DNA from: Algiphilus sp.
Lineage (GTDB): Bacteria > Pseudomonadota > Gammaproteobacteria > Nevskiales > Nevskiaceae
Assembly: GCF_023145115.1 (NCBI RefSeq)
Contig: NZ_JAGLEJ010000007.1
Span: 1-28,049, forward strand
Length of the DNA stretch: 28,049 nucleotides
Direction of reading: 5' to 3'
Below are positions 1 through 9,756 of the stretch, piece after piece; position 1 is the stretch's first letter; every line of letters starts with the position of its first letter. The notes below the pieces were generated by a model, which was given only the letters and a program-made list of their open reading frames with translations, was not told the origin of the DNA and ran no database searches. The translations under genes were made by a program, and so were the position numbers.

Positions 1-851
1 TCGATGGCGAGCGACAGCTGCTCTTCCCGGGGCTCGGCGGGCGCGCTCTTCGCGGCCTTGCGGCGCGACTTGCGGCTCCGGGTCGCGGCCCTGGCGTCGG
101 CGGGCGGCGCATCGACGCTGGGCGCCGCACGCGGTGCCGGCGCGGCCACCGCCGGCTCGGGTGCCGCGGCGCGCGCGGCGGCGCGGTCCGCCCGCGCGCG
201 CGCAACGCGCGCACCCAGCGCCCGCATGCTGCCGAGCACGCTGCTGCCGACCCGGTCGAACAGCGCCAGCCATGAGAACATGGCCGCGATGGGCAGCGCC
301 GCGGCAAGCACGATGAACAGCAGCAGGCTCGCGCCGACCGGGTTCAGCAGGTCGCGCAGCGCGCCCGCCAGCTCGGCACCGACGATGCCGCCGGCCCCCT
401 GCGGCACCAGGGCCGGATCGGCCGCCGTGTGCAGCGCGCACAGCGCGGCCGCGGAAGCCAGCGCGAACACCGCGGCCATGACGCGCAGCACGACGCCGGG
501 TGCAAATCCGGGCGCCGCCTCTCCGTCGTCGACCGGCTCCGCTTCCCGGTGCCCGCGTCGCCACGACCGCACCAGCAGCAGCACCGCCGCCACCGCCGCG
601 ATCAGCGCGACATACCCGAACAGCGAGAGCAGCACATCGGCGACCCACGCCCCCACCGGACCGAACAGATTGCGCACCGGCTCGCCGGTCCCGGTCGAAG
701 ACCAGCCGGGGTCGTCCGGGTGGAAGCTGAACAGCGCCAGGAGCAGCGACAGCGTGAACCCGAACAGCACGAGCAGTAGCGCCTCGCGCGACAGGCGCTC
801 CAGTCGCTGCGGCACGGAACGCGCGCTCTCGGTGCGTTGCTGCTGTGGCAC
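1..851 (-). CDS. ftsK: DNA translocase FtsK, N-terminal part (truncated by the window edge)
   Basis: FtsK anchors at the division septum and pumps chromosome termini to the XerCD/dif site. The visible 283 residues show the FtsK N-terminal membrane domain. Four hydrophobic segments can be seen, beginning ALLLVLFGFTLSLLLALFSF, then VADVLLSLFGYVALIAAVAAVLLLV, VMAAVFALASAAALCAL and SLLLFIVLAAALPIAAMFSWLALF, with the loop motif FHPDDPGW after the first. An Ala/Arg/Pro-rich linker follows and runs off the edge, so the gamma and motor domains lie outside. No ATG is available in frame. I chose the GTG at 851; GTG at 815 is an alternative that leaves only about 12 residues before the first membrane segment. 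A TATACT at 940-945 (minus strand) could be its -10 box, but I see no good -35. The family call is firm and the start is uncertain. Confidence 0.88.
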   Translation of the reverse strand, partial: MPQQQRTESARSVPQRLERLSREALLLVLFGFTLSLLLALFSFHPDDPGWSSTGTGEPVRNLFGPVGAWVADVLLSLFGYVALIAAVAAVLLLVRSWRRGHREAEPVDDGEAAPGFAPGVVLRVMAAVFALASAAALCALHTAADPALVPQGAGGIVGAELAGALRDLLNPVGASLLLFIVLAAALPIAAMFSWLALFDRVGSSVLGSMRALGARVARARADRAAARAAAPEPAVAAPAPRAAPSVDAPPADARAATRSRKSRRKAAKSAPAEPREEQLSLAI

Positions 852-1056
852 GTGGCTTGCTTTGATCTCGGAGGTGAATGGCGGCGTCGCGACCAGCGCG
901 GCGCGGATTGAACAAGGCGCCACCTTTCGGCGTCAAAGGAGTATATCGACAGCAACCGTGGCGAGAGCGCACCGAGCGCACCCTTGAAGTCGTCGGAAAC
1001 ACCCCCACATTCGGGAGAACACCGTGATCGAGGATTTCACCAGCGGAGGGACCGGC

Positions 1057-1392
1057 ATGAATACCGAAGTCAAGCACTTCGTCCTGACACCGGACGGCGA
1101 CGTGCGCGAGTTCAGCGCTGACGCTGCCGCGCGCGTGGCGTCGGGTCAGTTCCGTCTACCCGAGTACGCGAGTTCGCGTCTGCGCTACGTGCAGATCTCG
1201 CTCGATCAGTCCAACGGGCACGAGATCCGCGTGCAGACCGGCATCGCCTGCCTGCGCTTCGACGACCATGGCGCCTTCTCCGGCGCCGAGGCACCGGAAG
1301 GGGACAACGATCAGGTCGATCCCTTCGAGTACGACGCCTGCATCCAGTGGGCCCTGCGCGAAACCGGCTCGTCCGAGCTGGTGGTTCACTGA
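1057..1392 (+). CDS. Hypothetical protein, about 111 residues
   Basis: I do not recognise a family. The protein is small and soluble, with no signal peptide or membrane segment. It begins MNTEVKHFVLTPDGDVREF and has an acidic stretch (EGDNDQVDPFEYDACIQW) near the C-terminus. The ATG at 1057 is preceded by a strong GGAGGG ribosome-binding site (1045-1050, spacing 6). The reading frame is also open from a GTG at 1024, which has a GGGAG upstream and would add 11 residues. The gene is divergent from ftsK and ends 24 bases before the FemAB-like gene, so the two may be cotranscribed. Nothing in the sequence indicates its role. Confidence 0.7.
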   Translation: MNTEVKHFVLTPDGDVREFSADAAARVASGQFRLPEYASSRLRYVQISLDQSNGHEIRVQTGIACLRFDDHGAFSGAEAPEGDNDQVDPFEYDACIQWALRETGSSELVVH

Positions 1393-1416
1393 CCGCCTCC
1401 GGCGGCTCCCGGGCGC

Positions 1417-2562
1417 GTGCCATGGACGCAGCTCAGCGGGATCGGAGAGATCGACGCGACCGAGTGGGACGCGCTCTTCGATCCCGCCTACCCGTTCACG
1501 CGCCATGCCTTTCTCGCCGCGCTGGAGGACAGCGGTAGCGTCGCGCCCGAGACCGGCTGGGAGCCCGCGCACATCGTCGTGCGCGATGACGCCGGCACGC
1601 CGATAGCGGCAGCGCCGCACTATCGCAAGCATCACTCGTACGGCGAGTTCGTCTTCGACTTCGAGTGGGCGCGCGCCGCTCAGCGGATCGGCCACGACTA
1701 CTACCCCAAGGGCCTGTGCGCAATTCCCTTCACGCCCAGCGCAGGACCGCGTCTCGGCGCCCGGGACCCGACCGCGCGCGCGGCACTGGGCCGGGCGCTG
1801 CGCGCAGCCGCGGAGTCGGAAGGCCTGTCCTCGATCCACACGCTGTTCGCCCTGGAAGCGGATGCGAACGCCCTCCGCGAGGCCGGCTTCCTGGAACGGC
1901 AGGATCTCCAGTTCCGCTTCGCGAACCGGGGGTACGCCGACTTCGACGACTATCTCGCCGCGCTGAGCAGCGCCCGCCGCAAGAAGATCCGCCGGGAGCG
2001 CCGCCGCGTCCACGAGGAGGCTGGCATCGGCTTCGAGACGGTGCCCGGCGACACCCTCGACCACGCCACCTGGGAGCGCGTCTATGCGCTGTACGCGCAC
2101 ACCTATCATCTGCGCGGACAGCCCCCCTACCTGACCTTCGATTTCTGGCTGCGCTACGGCGCGGTGCCCGGAACGCCGGTGCGGGTGGTGCTGGCGCGGC
2201 ACGAGGGCCGCATCGTCGCGTGCGCGCTGTGCGTGCAGGGCGGCGACACGCTCTACGGGCGCCACTGGGGCACCGAGGCCGACTACCACAGCCTGCACTT
2301 CGAGACCTGCTACTACCAGGGCATCGCGTACACCATCGACCAGGGACTCGCCGCCTTCGATGCCGGCGCGCAGGGCGGGCACAAGCTGCTGCGCGGCTTC
2401 GAGCCGGTGATCACGCGCAGCATGCACTGGCTGTCCGAGCCCCGCCTGCACGACGCGGTCGCGCGCTTCCTGGAGCGCGAGCGCGCCGCGGTATCCCAGG
2501 GGCGCGACGAGCTCGCGGCGCACTCGGCCTATCGGCGGACCGCGCCAGAACCGGGGCGGTAG
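1417..2562 (+). CDS. FemAB-like / DUF482 family GNAT-fold protein
   Basis: This 381-residue protein matches the DUF482 (FemAB_like, COG3146) family of predicted acyltransferases with a double GNAT fold. Recognisable landmarks are the early PFTRHAFLAALEDSGSV segment, YYPKGLCAIPFTP in the middle of the N-terminal half, the basic ARRKKIRRERRRV stretch, LYAHTYHLRGQPPYLTFDFW, and the C-terminal half GRHWGTEADYHSLHFETCYYQGI followed by HKLLRGFEPVITRSMHW. FemAB proteins add amino acids to peptidoglycan precursors, but for this branch the substrate is not established. The start is the GTG at 1417 (M-P-W-T), 24 bases after the preceding small gene and with no clear ribosome-binding site, so translational coupling is possible. 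The family call is confident; the function is only a family-level prediction. Confidence 0.85.
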   Translation: MPWTQLSGIGEIDATEWDALFDPAYPFTRHAFLAALEDSGSVAPETGWEPAHIVVRDDAGTPIAAAPHYRKHHSYGEFVFDFEWARAAQRIGHDYYPKGLCAIPFTPSAGPRLGARDPTARAALGRALRAAAESEGLSSIHTLFALEADANALREAGFLERQDLQFRFANRGYADFDDYLAALSSARRKKIRRERRRVHEEAGIGFETVPGDTLDHATWERVYALYAHTYHLRGQPPYLTFDFWLRYGAVPGTPVRVVLARHEGRIVACALCVQGGDTLYGRHWGTEADYHSLHFETCYYQGIAYTIDQGLAAFDAGAQGGHKLLRGFEPVITRSMHWLSEPRLHDAVARFLERERAAVSQGRDELAAHSAYRRTAPEPGR

Positions 2563-2569
2563 CGCGGCG

Positions 2570-3118
2570 TCAGCGCTCGCCCCGCCGGAAGCGGTCGAAG
2601 AATCCGTACGACGGATCGTCGGGTCCGGGGCACCCGATGTGGGCGCCCTCGAGAAAGGGGTGCGACAGATCGATGGCCGAGGGATCCGACGGCCAGCACC
2701 AGTCCGCGACGATGGCGCGGTAGCTGAACTTCCAGACACCGTCGCGCCGTTCGTAGCGATCGAAGTAGCGTCCACCGATGAGCACGTCGAAGAGGCGGTC
2801 CTCGGCACGCACCTGGTGCATGGCCAGGATGTAGATCTCGCCCTCGGCGCGATCGCCGTCGAGCTTGATGTTCACGGTGGTGACGTTGTGGTGCAGGATC
2901 GCCATCGCCCGCTGGATCTCGGGCAGCTTGTCGATGAAGTCCATCGCCGGCCCCCTGGCGAAATGGCCGTGATCGTCGATGGCATCCGGGTGGTAGAGCG
3001 CCCGCATCTTGTCGTGGTCGTGCCGATCGGCGGCATTGGCATAGGCGTGCACGAGATCGGTGATCGCCTGCCTGTCGAGCAGCGCGTCGATGCGCCGTTC
3101 GCGCTCGTGGTCGGTCAT
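2570..3118 (-). CDS. SnoaL-like / NTF2-fold protein
   Basis: The 182-residue protein fits the SnoaL-like polyketide-cyclase / nuclear transport factor 2 fold. It opens with the helix ALLDRQAITDLVHAYANAAD, followed by HDKMRALYHPDAIDDHGHFARGP, and ends in strands such as DRLFDVLIGGRYFDRYERRDGVWKFSYR. Members are small enzymes or ligand-binding proteins with many substrates, often in aromatic or steroid catabolism, so the reaction cannot be named. The frame is open upstream to 3418, but that extension has no domain and overlaps the divergent oxidoreductase. The ATG at 3118 follows GGGGAG by about 9 bases and begins the conserved domain. The gene is convergent with the FemAB-like gene (7 bases apart). 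Confidence 0.82.
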   Translation of the reverse strand: MTDHERERRIDALLDRQAITDLVHAYANAADRHDHDKMRALYHPDAIDDHGHFARGPAMDFIDKLPEIQRAMAILHHNVTTVNIKLDGDRAEGEIYILAMHQVRAEDRLFDVLIGGRYFDRYERRDGVWKFSYRAIVADWCWPSDPSAIDLSHPFLEGAHIGCPGPDDPSYGFFDRFRRGER

Positions 3119-3218
3119 GGTCGTGGTCTCCCCGGCGTTCCGGCCTGCCACGCTAGCGCCTCGCGCCGCGGGCATACTCCCCCCTTCGGGTGAGCCCCAC
3201 CTCCCAGGGAGACACGAC

Positions 3219-4264
3219 ATGGCCGACGGAGCACTGTCCAGCAAGGCGGTCGTCGCGGCGAAGCGCGGCGGACCGGAGCGTCTCGCGATGCAGGACGTGA
3301 CCGTGCCGCGACCCGGCCCGGGCGAGGTGCGCGTGCGCATGCTCGCCGCGGGCGTGGCCTTCGCGGACCTCATGATCCGCGAGGGGGTGTACCCCATCGA
3401 TCTACCCTGGCCGCGCACGCCGGGCTACGACATCGTGGGCGAGATCGAGGCCGTCGGCGACGGCGTCGAGCTGACCGTCGGCTCGCGCGTGGCGGCGCTC
3501 ACCGTGCACGGCAGCTACGCGCTGCACCGCACGCTGCCGGCCGATCAGTGCGTGCCGGTGCCCGACGGCGCCGACCCGGCGCAAGCGGTGGCACTGGTCC
3601 TGAACTACCTCACCGCCCGGCAGATGCTGCACCGCGTCGCCCGCCTGGAGGCCGGGGACAGCGTGCTCATCCACGCCGCCGCCGGCGGCGTCGGCACCGC
3701 GGTGCTGGAGCTGGCGCGGGCGGCCGGCATCCGCGTCATCGGACTGTGCTCGGCCGCCAAGCACGAGCGCGTCCGCGCGCTCGGCGGGGTACCGATCGAC
3801 TATCGCAGCGAGGATGTCGCGGACCGGGTCCGGGTACTGACGGACGGACGTGGCGTCGATGCCGTGCTGGACGCCGTGGGCGGCCCGGAAACCCGGCGCT
3901 CCTGGGACGTGGTGCGTCCGACCGGCGTGGTGGTCTGCTACGGGGCGCGCTGTCGGTGGCGTCGAACGGGCGCGTCGGCCCGCGCAGCGCGCTGTCGTCC
4001 CTGCTGCGCGCGCCGCGGTTCACGCCGATGCGCCTGCTCACCGACGTCAAGGGCGTGATCGGCTACAACGTCGACAGCTGGCGGCGCGAGCGTCCGGACG
4101 CCTATCGCGCCGATCTCGCCGCGCTGGTCGCGATGCTGGCCGAGGGCACGCTGGACCCGCTGATCGGCGCGCGGCTGCCGCTGGCGCAGGCGGCGGATGC
4201 GCAGCGCATGCTGGGCGGCGGCGACACCCAGGGCAAGCTGGTGCTGGTGCCGGACACCGACTGA
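3219..4264 (+). pseudogene. Quinone oxidoreductase-type (zinc-free MDR) gene with a frameshift
   Basis: This is a medium-chain dehydrogenase/reductase of the NADPH:quinone oxidoreductase (zeta-crystallin) branch. The GroES-like domain is followed by the Rossmann motif HAAAGGVGTAVLELARAAG and AVLDAVGG. No zinc-ligand cysteines are seen. The ATG at 3219 has a good CAGGGAGA site just upstream. The frame runs intact to VVCYGA, then is lost at about 3942-3951 (TACGGGGCGCGCTG). The C-terminus continues in another frame as LSVASNGRVGPRSALSSLLR to GKLVLVPDTD and stops at 4264. One base missing from the G-run, or two extra bases (GC), would restore a normal protein of about 348 residues. It is either a recent pseudogene or a sequencing error. 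As given, translation would run to 4058 with an aberrant tail. Confidence 0.85.
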
Positions 4265-4276
4265 GCGCGCACCGGC

Positions 4277-4304
4277 GGTCGATCCGGGCCCGCCCCGATC
4301 GACC
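4277..4304. promoter_or_regulatory. Inverted repeat (GGTCGATC / GATCGACC) between the oxidoreductase and yadG
   Basis: A perfect 8-base inverted repeat with a 12-base GC-rich spacer lies 13 bases after the oxidoreductase stop. It could be a weak terminator-like hairpin, although no T-run follows on either strand, or a protein-binding site upstream of yadG. The function is an inference. Confidence 0.4.
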
Positions 4305-4350
4305 AGCGGGACGGGACGGGCGTATCCGCACCGTCGCCGATTCCGTCATT

Positions 4351-4365
4351 GGCGCACAATGCGCC
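4351..4365. promoter_or_regulatory. Small palindrome upstream of yadG
   Basis: GGCGCA-CAA-TGCGCC is a perfect 6-base inverted repeat with a 3-base spacer, 29 bases before the yadG GTG. It contains CACAAT, which could serve as a -10 box. The position fits an operator overlapping the yadGH promoter, but no matching regulator gene is next to it. Confidence 0.3.
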
Positions 4366-4393
4366 GCGACCGACCACGCCGCAGGAGCCGCGA

Positions 4394-5316
<923 letters not shown>

Positions 5317-5320
<4 letters not shown>

Positions 5321-6078
5321 ACTTCCACGCCATCCGCGCCATCTATCGCTTCGAGATGGCCCGTACCGGGCGCACGCTGCTGCAGAGCGTCGCCACCCCG
5401 GTGCTGTCCACGACGCTCTACTTCGTGGTCTTCGGCACCGCCATCGGCTCGCGCATCGGTGTCATCGACGGCGTCGACTACGGCGCCTTCATCGTGCCCG
5501 GCCTGATCATGCTGTCGATGCTCACCGAGAGCATCTCCAACGCCTCCTTCGGTATCTACTTCCCGCGCTTCTCGGGCACGATCTACGAAGTACTTTCGGC
5601 GCCGGTGTCGGCGGTGGAGATCGTGATCGGCTACGTCGGCGCGGCGGCGACCAAGTCGCTGATCCTGGGGCTGCTGATCCTGATCACGGCGCGCTTCTTC
5701 GTCGACTACCAGATCGCGCATCCGCTGGTGATGGCGACCTTCCTGGTACTCACCGCGGTCACCTTCAGTCTGCTCGGCTTCGTCATTGGCATCTGGGCGG
5801 ACGGCTTCGAGAAGCTGCAGATCGTGCCGCTCATGGTGGTCATGCCGCTGACCTTCCTGGGCGGCACCTTCTACTCGATCAGCATGCTGCCGCCGTTCTG
5901 GCAGACGGTGACCCTGTTCAATCCGGTGGTCTACCTGGTGAGCGGCTTCCGCTGGAGCTTCACCGGCAGCGCCGACGTGCACGTGGGGCTCAGCCTGGGC
6001 ATGACGATGGTCTTCATGATCCTGTGCCTGATCGCCATCCACTGGATCTTCCGCACCGGCTACCGCCTGAAGGCCTGA
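5317..6078 (+). CDS. yadH: ABC-2 type permease, YadH-like
   Basis: This 253-residue integral membrane protein is the partner of the preceding ATPase. Hydrophobic segments follow the ABC-2 permease plan: TPVLSTTLYFVVFGTAIG, YGAFIVPGLIMLSMLTES, then three helices around LILGLLILITARFF, FLVLTAVTFSLLGFVIGIW and IVPLMVVMPLTFLGGTFYSI, and a last one in MTMVFMILCLIAIHWIF. The family motif LPPFWQTVTLFNPVVYLVSGFR precedes the last helix. The ATG at 5317 overlaps the yadG stop by four bases. The gene ends 12 bases before the convergent PQQ lipoprotein gene, and I see no terminator hairpin between them. Confidence 0.93.
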
Positions 6079-6090
6079 GACCGCGCCGCG

Positions 6091-7809
6091 TCACTCGGCG
6101 AGCCGGAAGACGAACAGCGCGTTGCCGGGTCCCGCCTTGTAGGCATCGGCGCCGCCGAAGGTGGCGTAGCCCGAGTTGAGCAGCAGGGTGTCGTCGGCGA
6201 TGACCGGTGCGGCCGAGTCGATCTCGCCGCCCTCGCCGTCGACCCCGTTGACACCGCGGACCGCGATATCGCTGTCGAAGGACCACAGCTCCCGCCCGTC
6301 GTGGACGTGCAGGGCGCGCAGCACGCCGTCCAGCGAGCCGGCGAAGAGCACATCGTTGGTCACGGTGACCGCGGCCGAGTGGATCGAGTCGCGGAGACCG
6401 TCGCCCCGCCGATGCTGCGGATGGTGCGACCAGAGCACGTTGCCGTTGCGCAGGTCGAGCGCGTAGATGCCCGAGGTGGCGCCTTCCACCTGCTGCATCT
6501 CGGCGAGTCCCGGCGACTCGCCGCTGCGGAACGCGTCCTTCTTCCGGATGGTGGTGTCGCTGACCGCGGCATAGACCCGCTCGCCGTCAACGGCCATGCC
6601 CCAGTGGATGCCGCCCAGCGCGCCGCCGCGACCGACGGGACGCGACCAGCGCAGCGCACCGGTATCCGGGTTGAGCGCGTACACGGTGCCGTTCTTGGCG
6701 CCGGCGATGATGACGTCGCCGCCGCCCGGCATCGCCGTCAGGATCGGCGGCGCCCCGAAGTCGAAGTCGGGACCCACCGGCCGCGCACAGTGCAGCAGGC
6801 CCGCGAGGCGGGTCTCGCAGCTCACGTTCCAGGCGTCGTCCGGCGTCGACTGGAAGTGCCAGAGCTGCTCGCCGCTGTCGAGATCCAGCGCGATGATGGC
6901 GTTCGAAGTCTCGGTGGTCGGGCGCGAGAAGTTCTGCCCGGTACCGATGTAGACGCGGTTGCGCGCCGCGTCGATGGCCGGCGTCGACCAGATCGCCGCG
7001 CCGCTGGGTGCGAACTGCCCCGAGCCGAGCTGGAAGCTCGCCTCCCCGGTGGTGTGGTGGCGCCAGCGCACGGTGCCGTCGTACAGGTCGACCGCCGCCA
7101 GGATGCCGTGCGTCCGGCAGCAGGGCTGCAACAGTTCCACGGCGATGCGGCCGACCTCGCTGCTGGACAGCGGCACCAGCAGCACACCGTCGTGGATCTG
7201 CATGCCGCCGGTGACGCGGTGGGCGCCGGGCTCGGTGCCGACGAATGCGGACCAGAGCGGGCGACCGTCGGTGGCGTCGAGGACATGCACATGGCCGTAC
7301 GCGTCCGCCGCCGCCACCACCGGCGGCCGGCCGTCGCGGGCGGGCTCGTGGAGAATGGAGGCCGAGCGCAGGACGTTGTCGCGCCGCGTGGGGCCCGCCC
7401 CGTCGGGTCGACGCTCGACGCTGTGCCGCCAGTACTCGCAGCCGCTGCGACGATCGATCGCGACGACGTCGCGCCCGGCAGCGAGAAAGATCGCCTGCTC
7501 GGTCATCGCCGGGGCGCCGCGCTTCTCGCGGGCGCCGGCCGCGACATGCACGAAATGCGGCTCCAGCCGCGCGACGTTGCCGGCGTGAATGGCGGAGGGC
7601 TGGTTGCCCGTGTTGACGCGGTCCGCCGCCGCACCCGAGCGCAGCAGAGCCGATCCGCGGTCCACCGGCGTGGCGCAAAGGCCACCGCGCACGTCGGTCG
7701 GCTCCGGCGCCACGGCGACGGCACCGTCACCACTCCCCGAACCGCATCCGGTCAGCAGCATCAGGGCAACGCACAGCGGTGCGGCGCCGGACAGCAGACT
7801 TCTCATCAT
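6091..7809 (-). CDS. PQQ-binding beta-propeller lipoprotein, polyvinyl-alcohol-dehydrogenase-like (copy 1)
   Basis: The protein is 572 residues with an N-terminal lipoprotein signal (lipobox LLTGC, Cys22), so it is exported and lipid-anchored. It carries repeated beta-propeller blades (for example NAIIALDLDSGEQLWHF, GTVYALNPDTGALRWSR). Adjacent cysteines at 230-231 (QPCCRTHG) resemble the vicinal disulphide region of PQQ dehydrogenases. The segments GPDFDFGAPPIL and GGALGGIHWGMAVDG resemble PQQ-dependent polyvinyl alcohol dehydrogenases as I remember them. There is no CXXCH heme motif, so electrons would pass to a separate acceptor. The true substrate, probably an alcohol, is unknown. Purine-rich GGGGGAGGG lies immediately upstream of the tandem ATGATG start (7809 or 7806). 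The gene lies 139 bases downstream of its paralogue on the same strand. Confidence 0.85.
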   Translation of the reverse strand: MMRSLLSGAAPLCVALMLLTGCGSGSGDGAVAVAPEPTDVRGGLCATPVDRGSALLRSGAAADRVNTGNQPSAIHAGNVARLEPHFVHVAAGAREKRGAPAMTEQAIFLAAGRDVVAIDRRSGCEYWRHSVERRPDGAGPTRRDNVLRSASILHEPARDGRPPVVAAADAYGHVHVLDATDGRPLWSAFVGTEPGAHRVTGGMQIHDGVLLVPLSSSEVGRIAVELLQPCCRTHGILAAVDLYDGTVRWRHHTTGEASFQLGSGQFAPSGAAIWSTPAIDAARNRVYIGTGQNFSRPTTETSNAIIALDLDSGEQLWHFQSTPDDAWNVSCETRLAGLLHCARPVGPDFDFGAPPILTAMPGGGDVIIAGAKNGTVYALNPDTGALRWSRPVGRGGALGGIHWGMAVDGERVYAAVSDTTIRKKDAFRSGESPGLAEMQQVEGATSGIYALDLRNGNVLWSHHPQHRRGDGLRDSIHSAAVTVTNDVLFAGSLDGVLRALHVHDGRELWSFDSDIAVRGVNGVDGEGGEIDSAAPVIADDTLLLNSGYATFGGADAYKAGPGNALFVFRLAE

Positions 7810-7948
7810 CCCTCCCCCTCTCCATGCGGTCCGGTGCGGATCGCATTCCCCCGGTATGCGGTGCCCGGCGCACCGCGTTCACCTTCACCGGCTGCGCCCG
7901 TCACAACCCCGGCGCATCCGCCCCTCCGACGCCGACAGGGTCCGCGCC

Positions 7949-9745
7949 TCACTCCTCCGGCAGACGGAACACGAAGAGCGCGTTGCCGGGCCCGGCCTGA
8001 TAGGCGTTGGGGCTCCCGAAGGTGTCGTAGCCGGAATTGACCAGCACGTCGCCGCCGGCCACCACCGCGCCCACCGAATCGATTTCCCCGCCCTGCCCGG
8101 TCACGCCACCGACCCCGTCGACGGGACGTGCCGTATCGAAGGACCACAGCGTCTCGCCGTCGCTGGTGCGCAACGCACGCACGACGCCGTCGAGCGAGCC
8201 GGCGAAGAGCACGTCATTGGTGACCGTCAGCGCCGCCGAGTGAATCGAGTCGTAGGACGTGCCGTCACGGGTATGACGGGGATGGCGCTCCCAGATCACC
8301 GCTCCGCTGTCGATGTCCAGCGCGTAGATGCCCGGACGGCCGTTGGGCACGGGGGTGATCCCGGCCGGCGCCAGCAACCCGCCGAGAAGGCCGCCACCGG
8401 ATTTGTCCACGGTGGCATCGGCCACGGCCGCGTAGATCCGCTCGTCATCCACCGCCATGCCCCAGTGGATGCCGCCGAGGGCGCCGCCGACACCGATGCG
8501 CCGCTGCCACAGCACGCCGCCCGAATCCGGGTCGAGCGCGTAGACGACTCCGTTCTTGGACCCGGCCAGCACCCGATCACCCGCCGCGCGACGCACGACG
8601 ATGGGCGGGGCGCCGAAGTCGAAGTCGTAACCCGCCGGCGTGCCGCAGTCGCGCGAAAGCGAGGGCGCCGAGAAGCACGCGGCGTTCCAGGCATCGTTGG
8701 TGGTGGCCTGGAACAGCCAGCGGCGCTCGCCGGTATCAAGGTCGAGCGCGATGATGGCATCCGAGGTCTCGGTGGTCGGATGCGAGAGATTCTGGCCCGT
8801 CCCGATGATCACCTGCGAGCCGGCGGCGTCGATCGCGGGCGTGCCCCAGACGGTGGCGCCGCTCGGCGCGAACTGGCCGCTGGCGGTATTGCGTACGGCA
8901 TCGGCAGTGGTGTGATAGGTCCACTCCACCGCGCCGGTGGCCACGTCCAGGGCGCGCACGATGCCGTGGCTGGTACAGCAGGGTCGCAGCAGTTCGGTCG
9001 GCGTCGACAGGACCTCGCGACTCGATACCGGGACGATCAGGGTGCCGTCGTGCGCCTGCGGTGCACCGGTGATGATGTGGTGCTCCGGATCCGTGCCCGC
9101 GAAGCGCGACCACACCAGCGATCCGTCGGCGGCTTCGAGCGCATGTACCGTGCCGTGTGCGTCACCGACCACGACCATGGCCGCGTGCGCGGAGGTGGCG
9201 GGCACGTGGAGCACCGCCGATGAACGCACCGCATTGGGCATGCCGGGATGCGCAACCGGATCCGGCACCCGGTACCGCCAGTACTCGCAGCCGGTCATGC
9301 GGTCCATCGCGACCACGTCGCGTCCGGCGGCCAGGTAGACGGTCTGCTCGGTCACGGCCGCCGCGCCGCGGCGCTCGGTGACGCCGGACGCAACGTGGAT
9401 CAGCGCCGGTTCGAGGCCACTCACGTTGTCGGCGTCGATCCGCGACGGGTAGCGGCGGGTATTGGCGGCATCGGCCGCGAAGCCGTTGGCGAGCACCGGC
9501 GAGGCGGCATCGACCGGACGGTCGCACGCGGCCAGATGATCGCCGCCCGCTCCGACTCCGCCCAGATCATCGGTTCCGTCACTCCCTCCGGGGGACGGTT
9601 CGCCACCGTCGTCCGGAGCAGCGCCATGTCCGCCGGCTCCTCCTCCACCGCACGCCGCCAGTCCCAGCAGCGCGCCGATCAGCGCGACCGCCATCGGGCT
9701 CCGGGTATGAGGGGCGCGTCCGGTCTCCTCGCGATGCGCGCGCAT
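7949..9745 (-). CDS. PQQ-binding beta-propeller lipoprotein, polyvinyl-alcohol-dehydrogenase-like (copy 2)
   Basis: This 598-residue paralogue of the downstream gene matches it along its whole length. Shared segments include AAGRDVVAMDRMTGCEYWRY, the Cys256-Cys257 pair (RPCCTSHG), FDFGAPP, GGALGGIHWGMAVD, SIHSAALTVTNDVLFAGSLD and the C-terminal GPGNALFVFRLPE. It has a lipoprotein signal (lipobox LAAC, Cys32) after an unusually long charged n-region, then a Gly/Asp-rich linker (residues 33-70) that copy 1 lacks. The ATG at 9745 is supported by AGGGAGGG five bases upstream; the in-frame Met18 is an alternative. Two further cysteines, in LAACDRP and GCEYW, are shared with copy 1. No heme motif is present. 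It is probably a tandem duplication that has since diverged. The reaction is PQQ-dependent alcohol oxidation by family, with unknown substrate. Confidence 0.85.
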   Translation of the reverse strand: MRAHREETGRAPHTRSPMAVALIGALLGLAACGGGGAGGHGAAPDDGGEPSPGGSDGTDDLGGVGAGGDHLAACDRPVDAASPVLANGFAADAANTRRYPSRIDADNVSGLEPALIHVASGVTERRGAAAVTEQTVYLAAGRDVVAMDRMTGCEYWRYRVPDPVAHPGMPNAVRSSAVLHVPATSAHAAMVVVGDAHGTVHALEAADGSLVWSRFAGTDPEHHIITGAPQAHDGTLIVPVSSREVLSTPTELLRPCCTSHGIVRALDVATGAVEWTYHTTADAVRNTASGQFAPSGATVWGTPAIDAAGSQVIIGTGQNLSHPTTETSDAIIALDLDTGERRWLFQATTNDAWNAACFSAPSLSRDCGTPAGYDFDFGAPPIVVRRAAGDRVLAGSKNGVVYALDPDSGGVLWQRRIGVGGALGGIHWGMAVDDERIYAAVADATVDKSGGGLLGGLLAPAGITPVPNGRPGIYALDIDSGAVIWERHPRHTRDGTSYDSIHSAALTVTNDVLFAGSLDGVVRALRTSDGETLWSFDTARPVDGVGGVTGQGGEIDSVGAVVAGGDVLVNSGYDTFGSPNAYQAGPGNALFVFRLPEE

Positions 9746-9756
9746 CAGGCCCTCCC

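Noticed and set aside
4..987. A 327-codon plus-strand open frame
   Set aside because: The translation is low-complexity Ser/Ala/Arg, as expected antisense to a GC-rich gene. The opposite strand encodes the clear FtsK membrane domain.
1156..2808. A 550-codon minus-strand open frame
   Set aside because: It lies antisense to the hypothetical gene and the FemAB-like gene, has no recognisable domain and is explained by third-position GC bias.
3119..3418. N-terminal extension of the SnoaL-like gene
   Set aside because: The extra 100 codons have no domain, overlap the divergent oxidoreductase start and lie upstream of a good ribosome-binding site at the conserved start.
6301..9223. Long plus-strand open frames (579 and 544 codons)
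   Set aside because: They mirror the two PQQ lipoprotein genes, resemble each other only because the genes are paralogues, and have no domain signatures.
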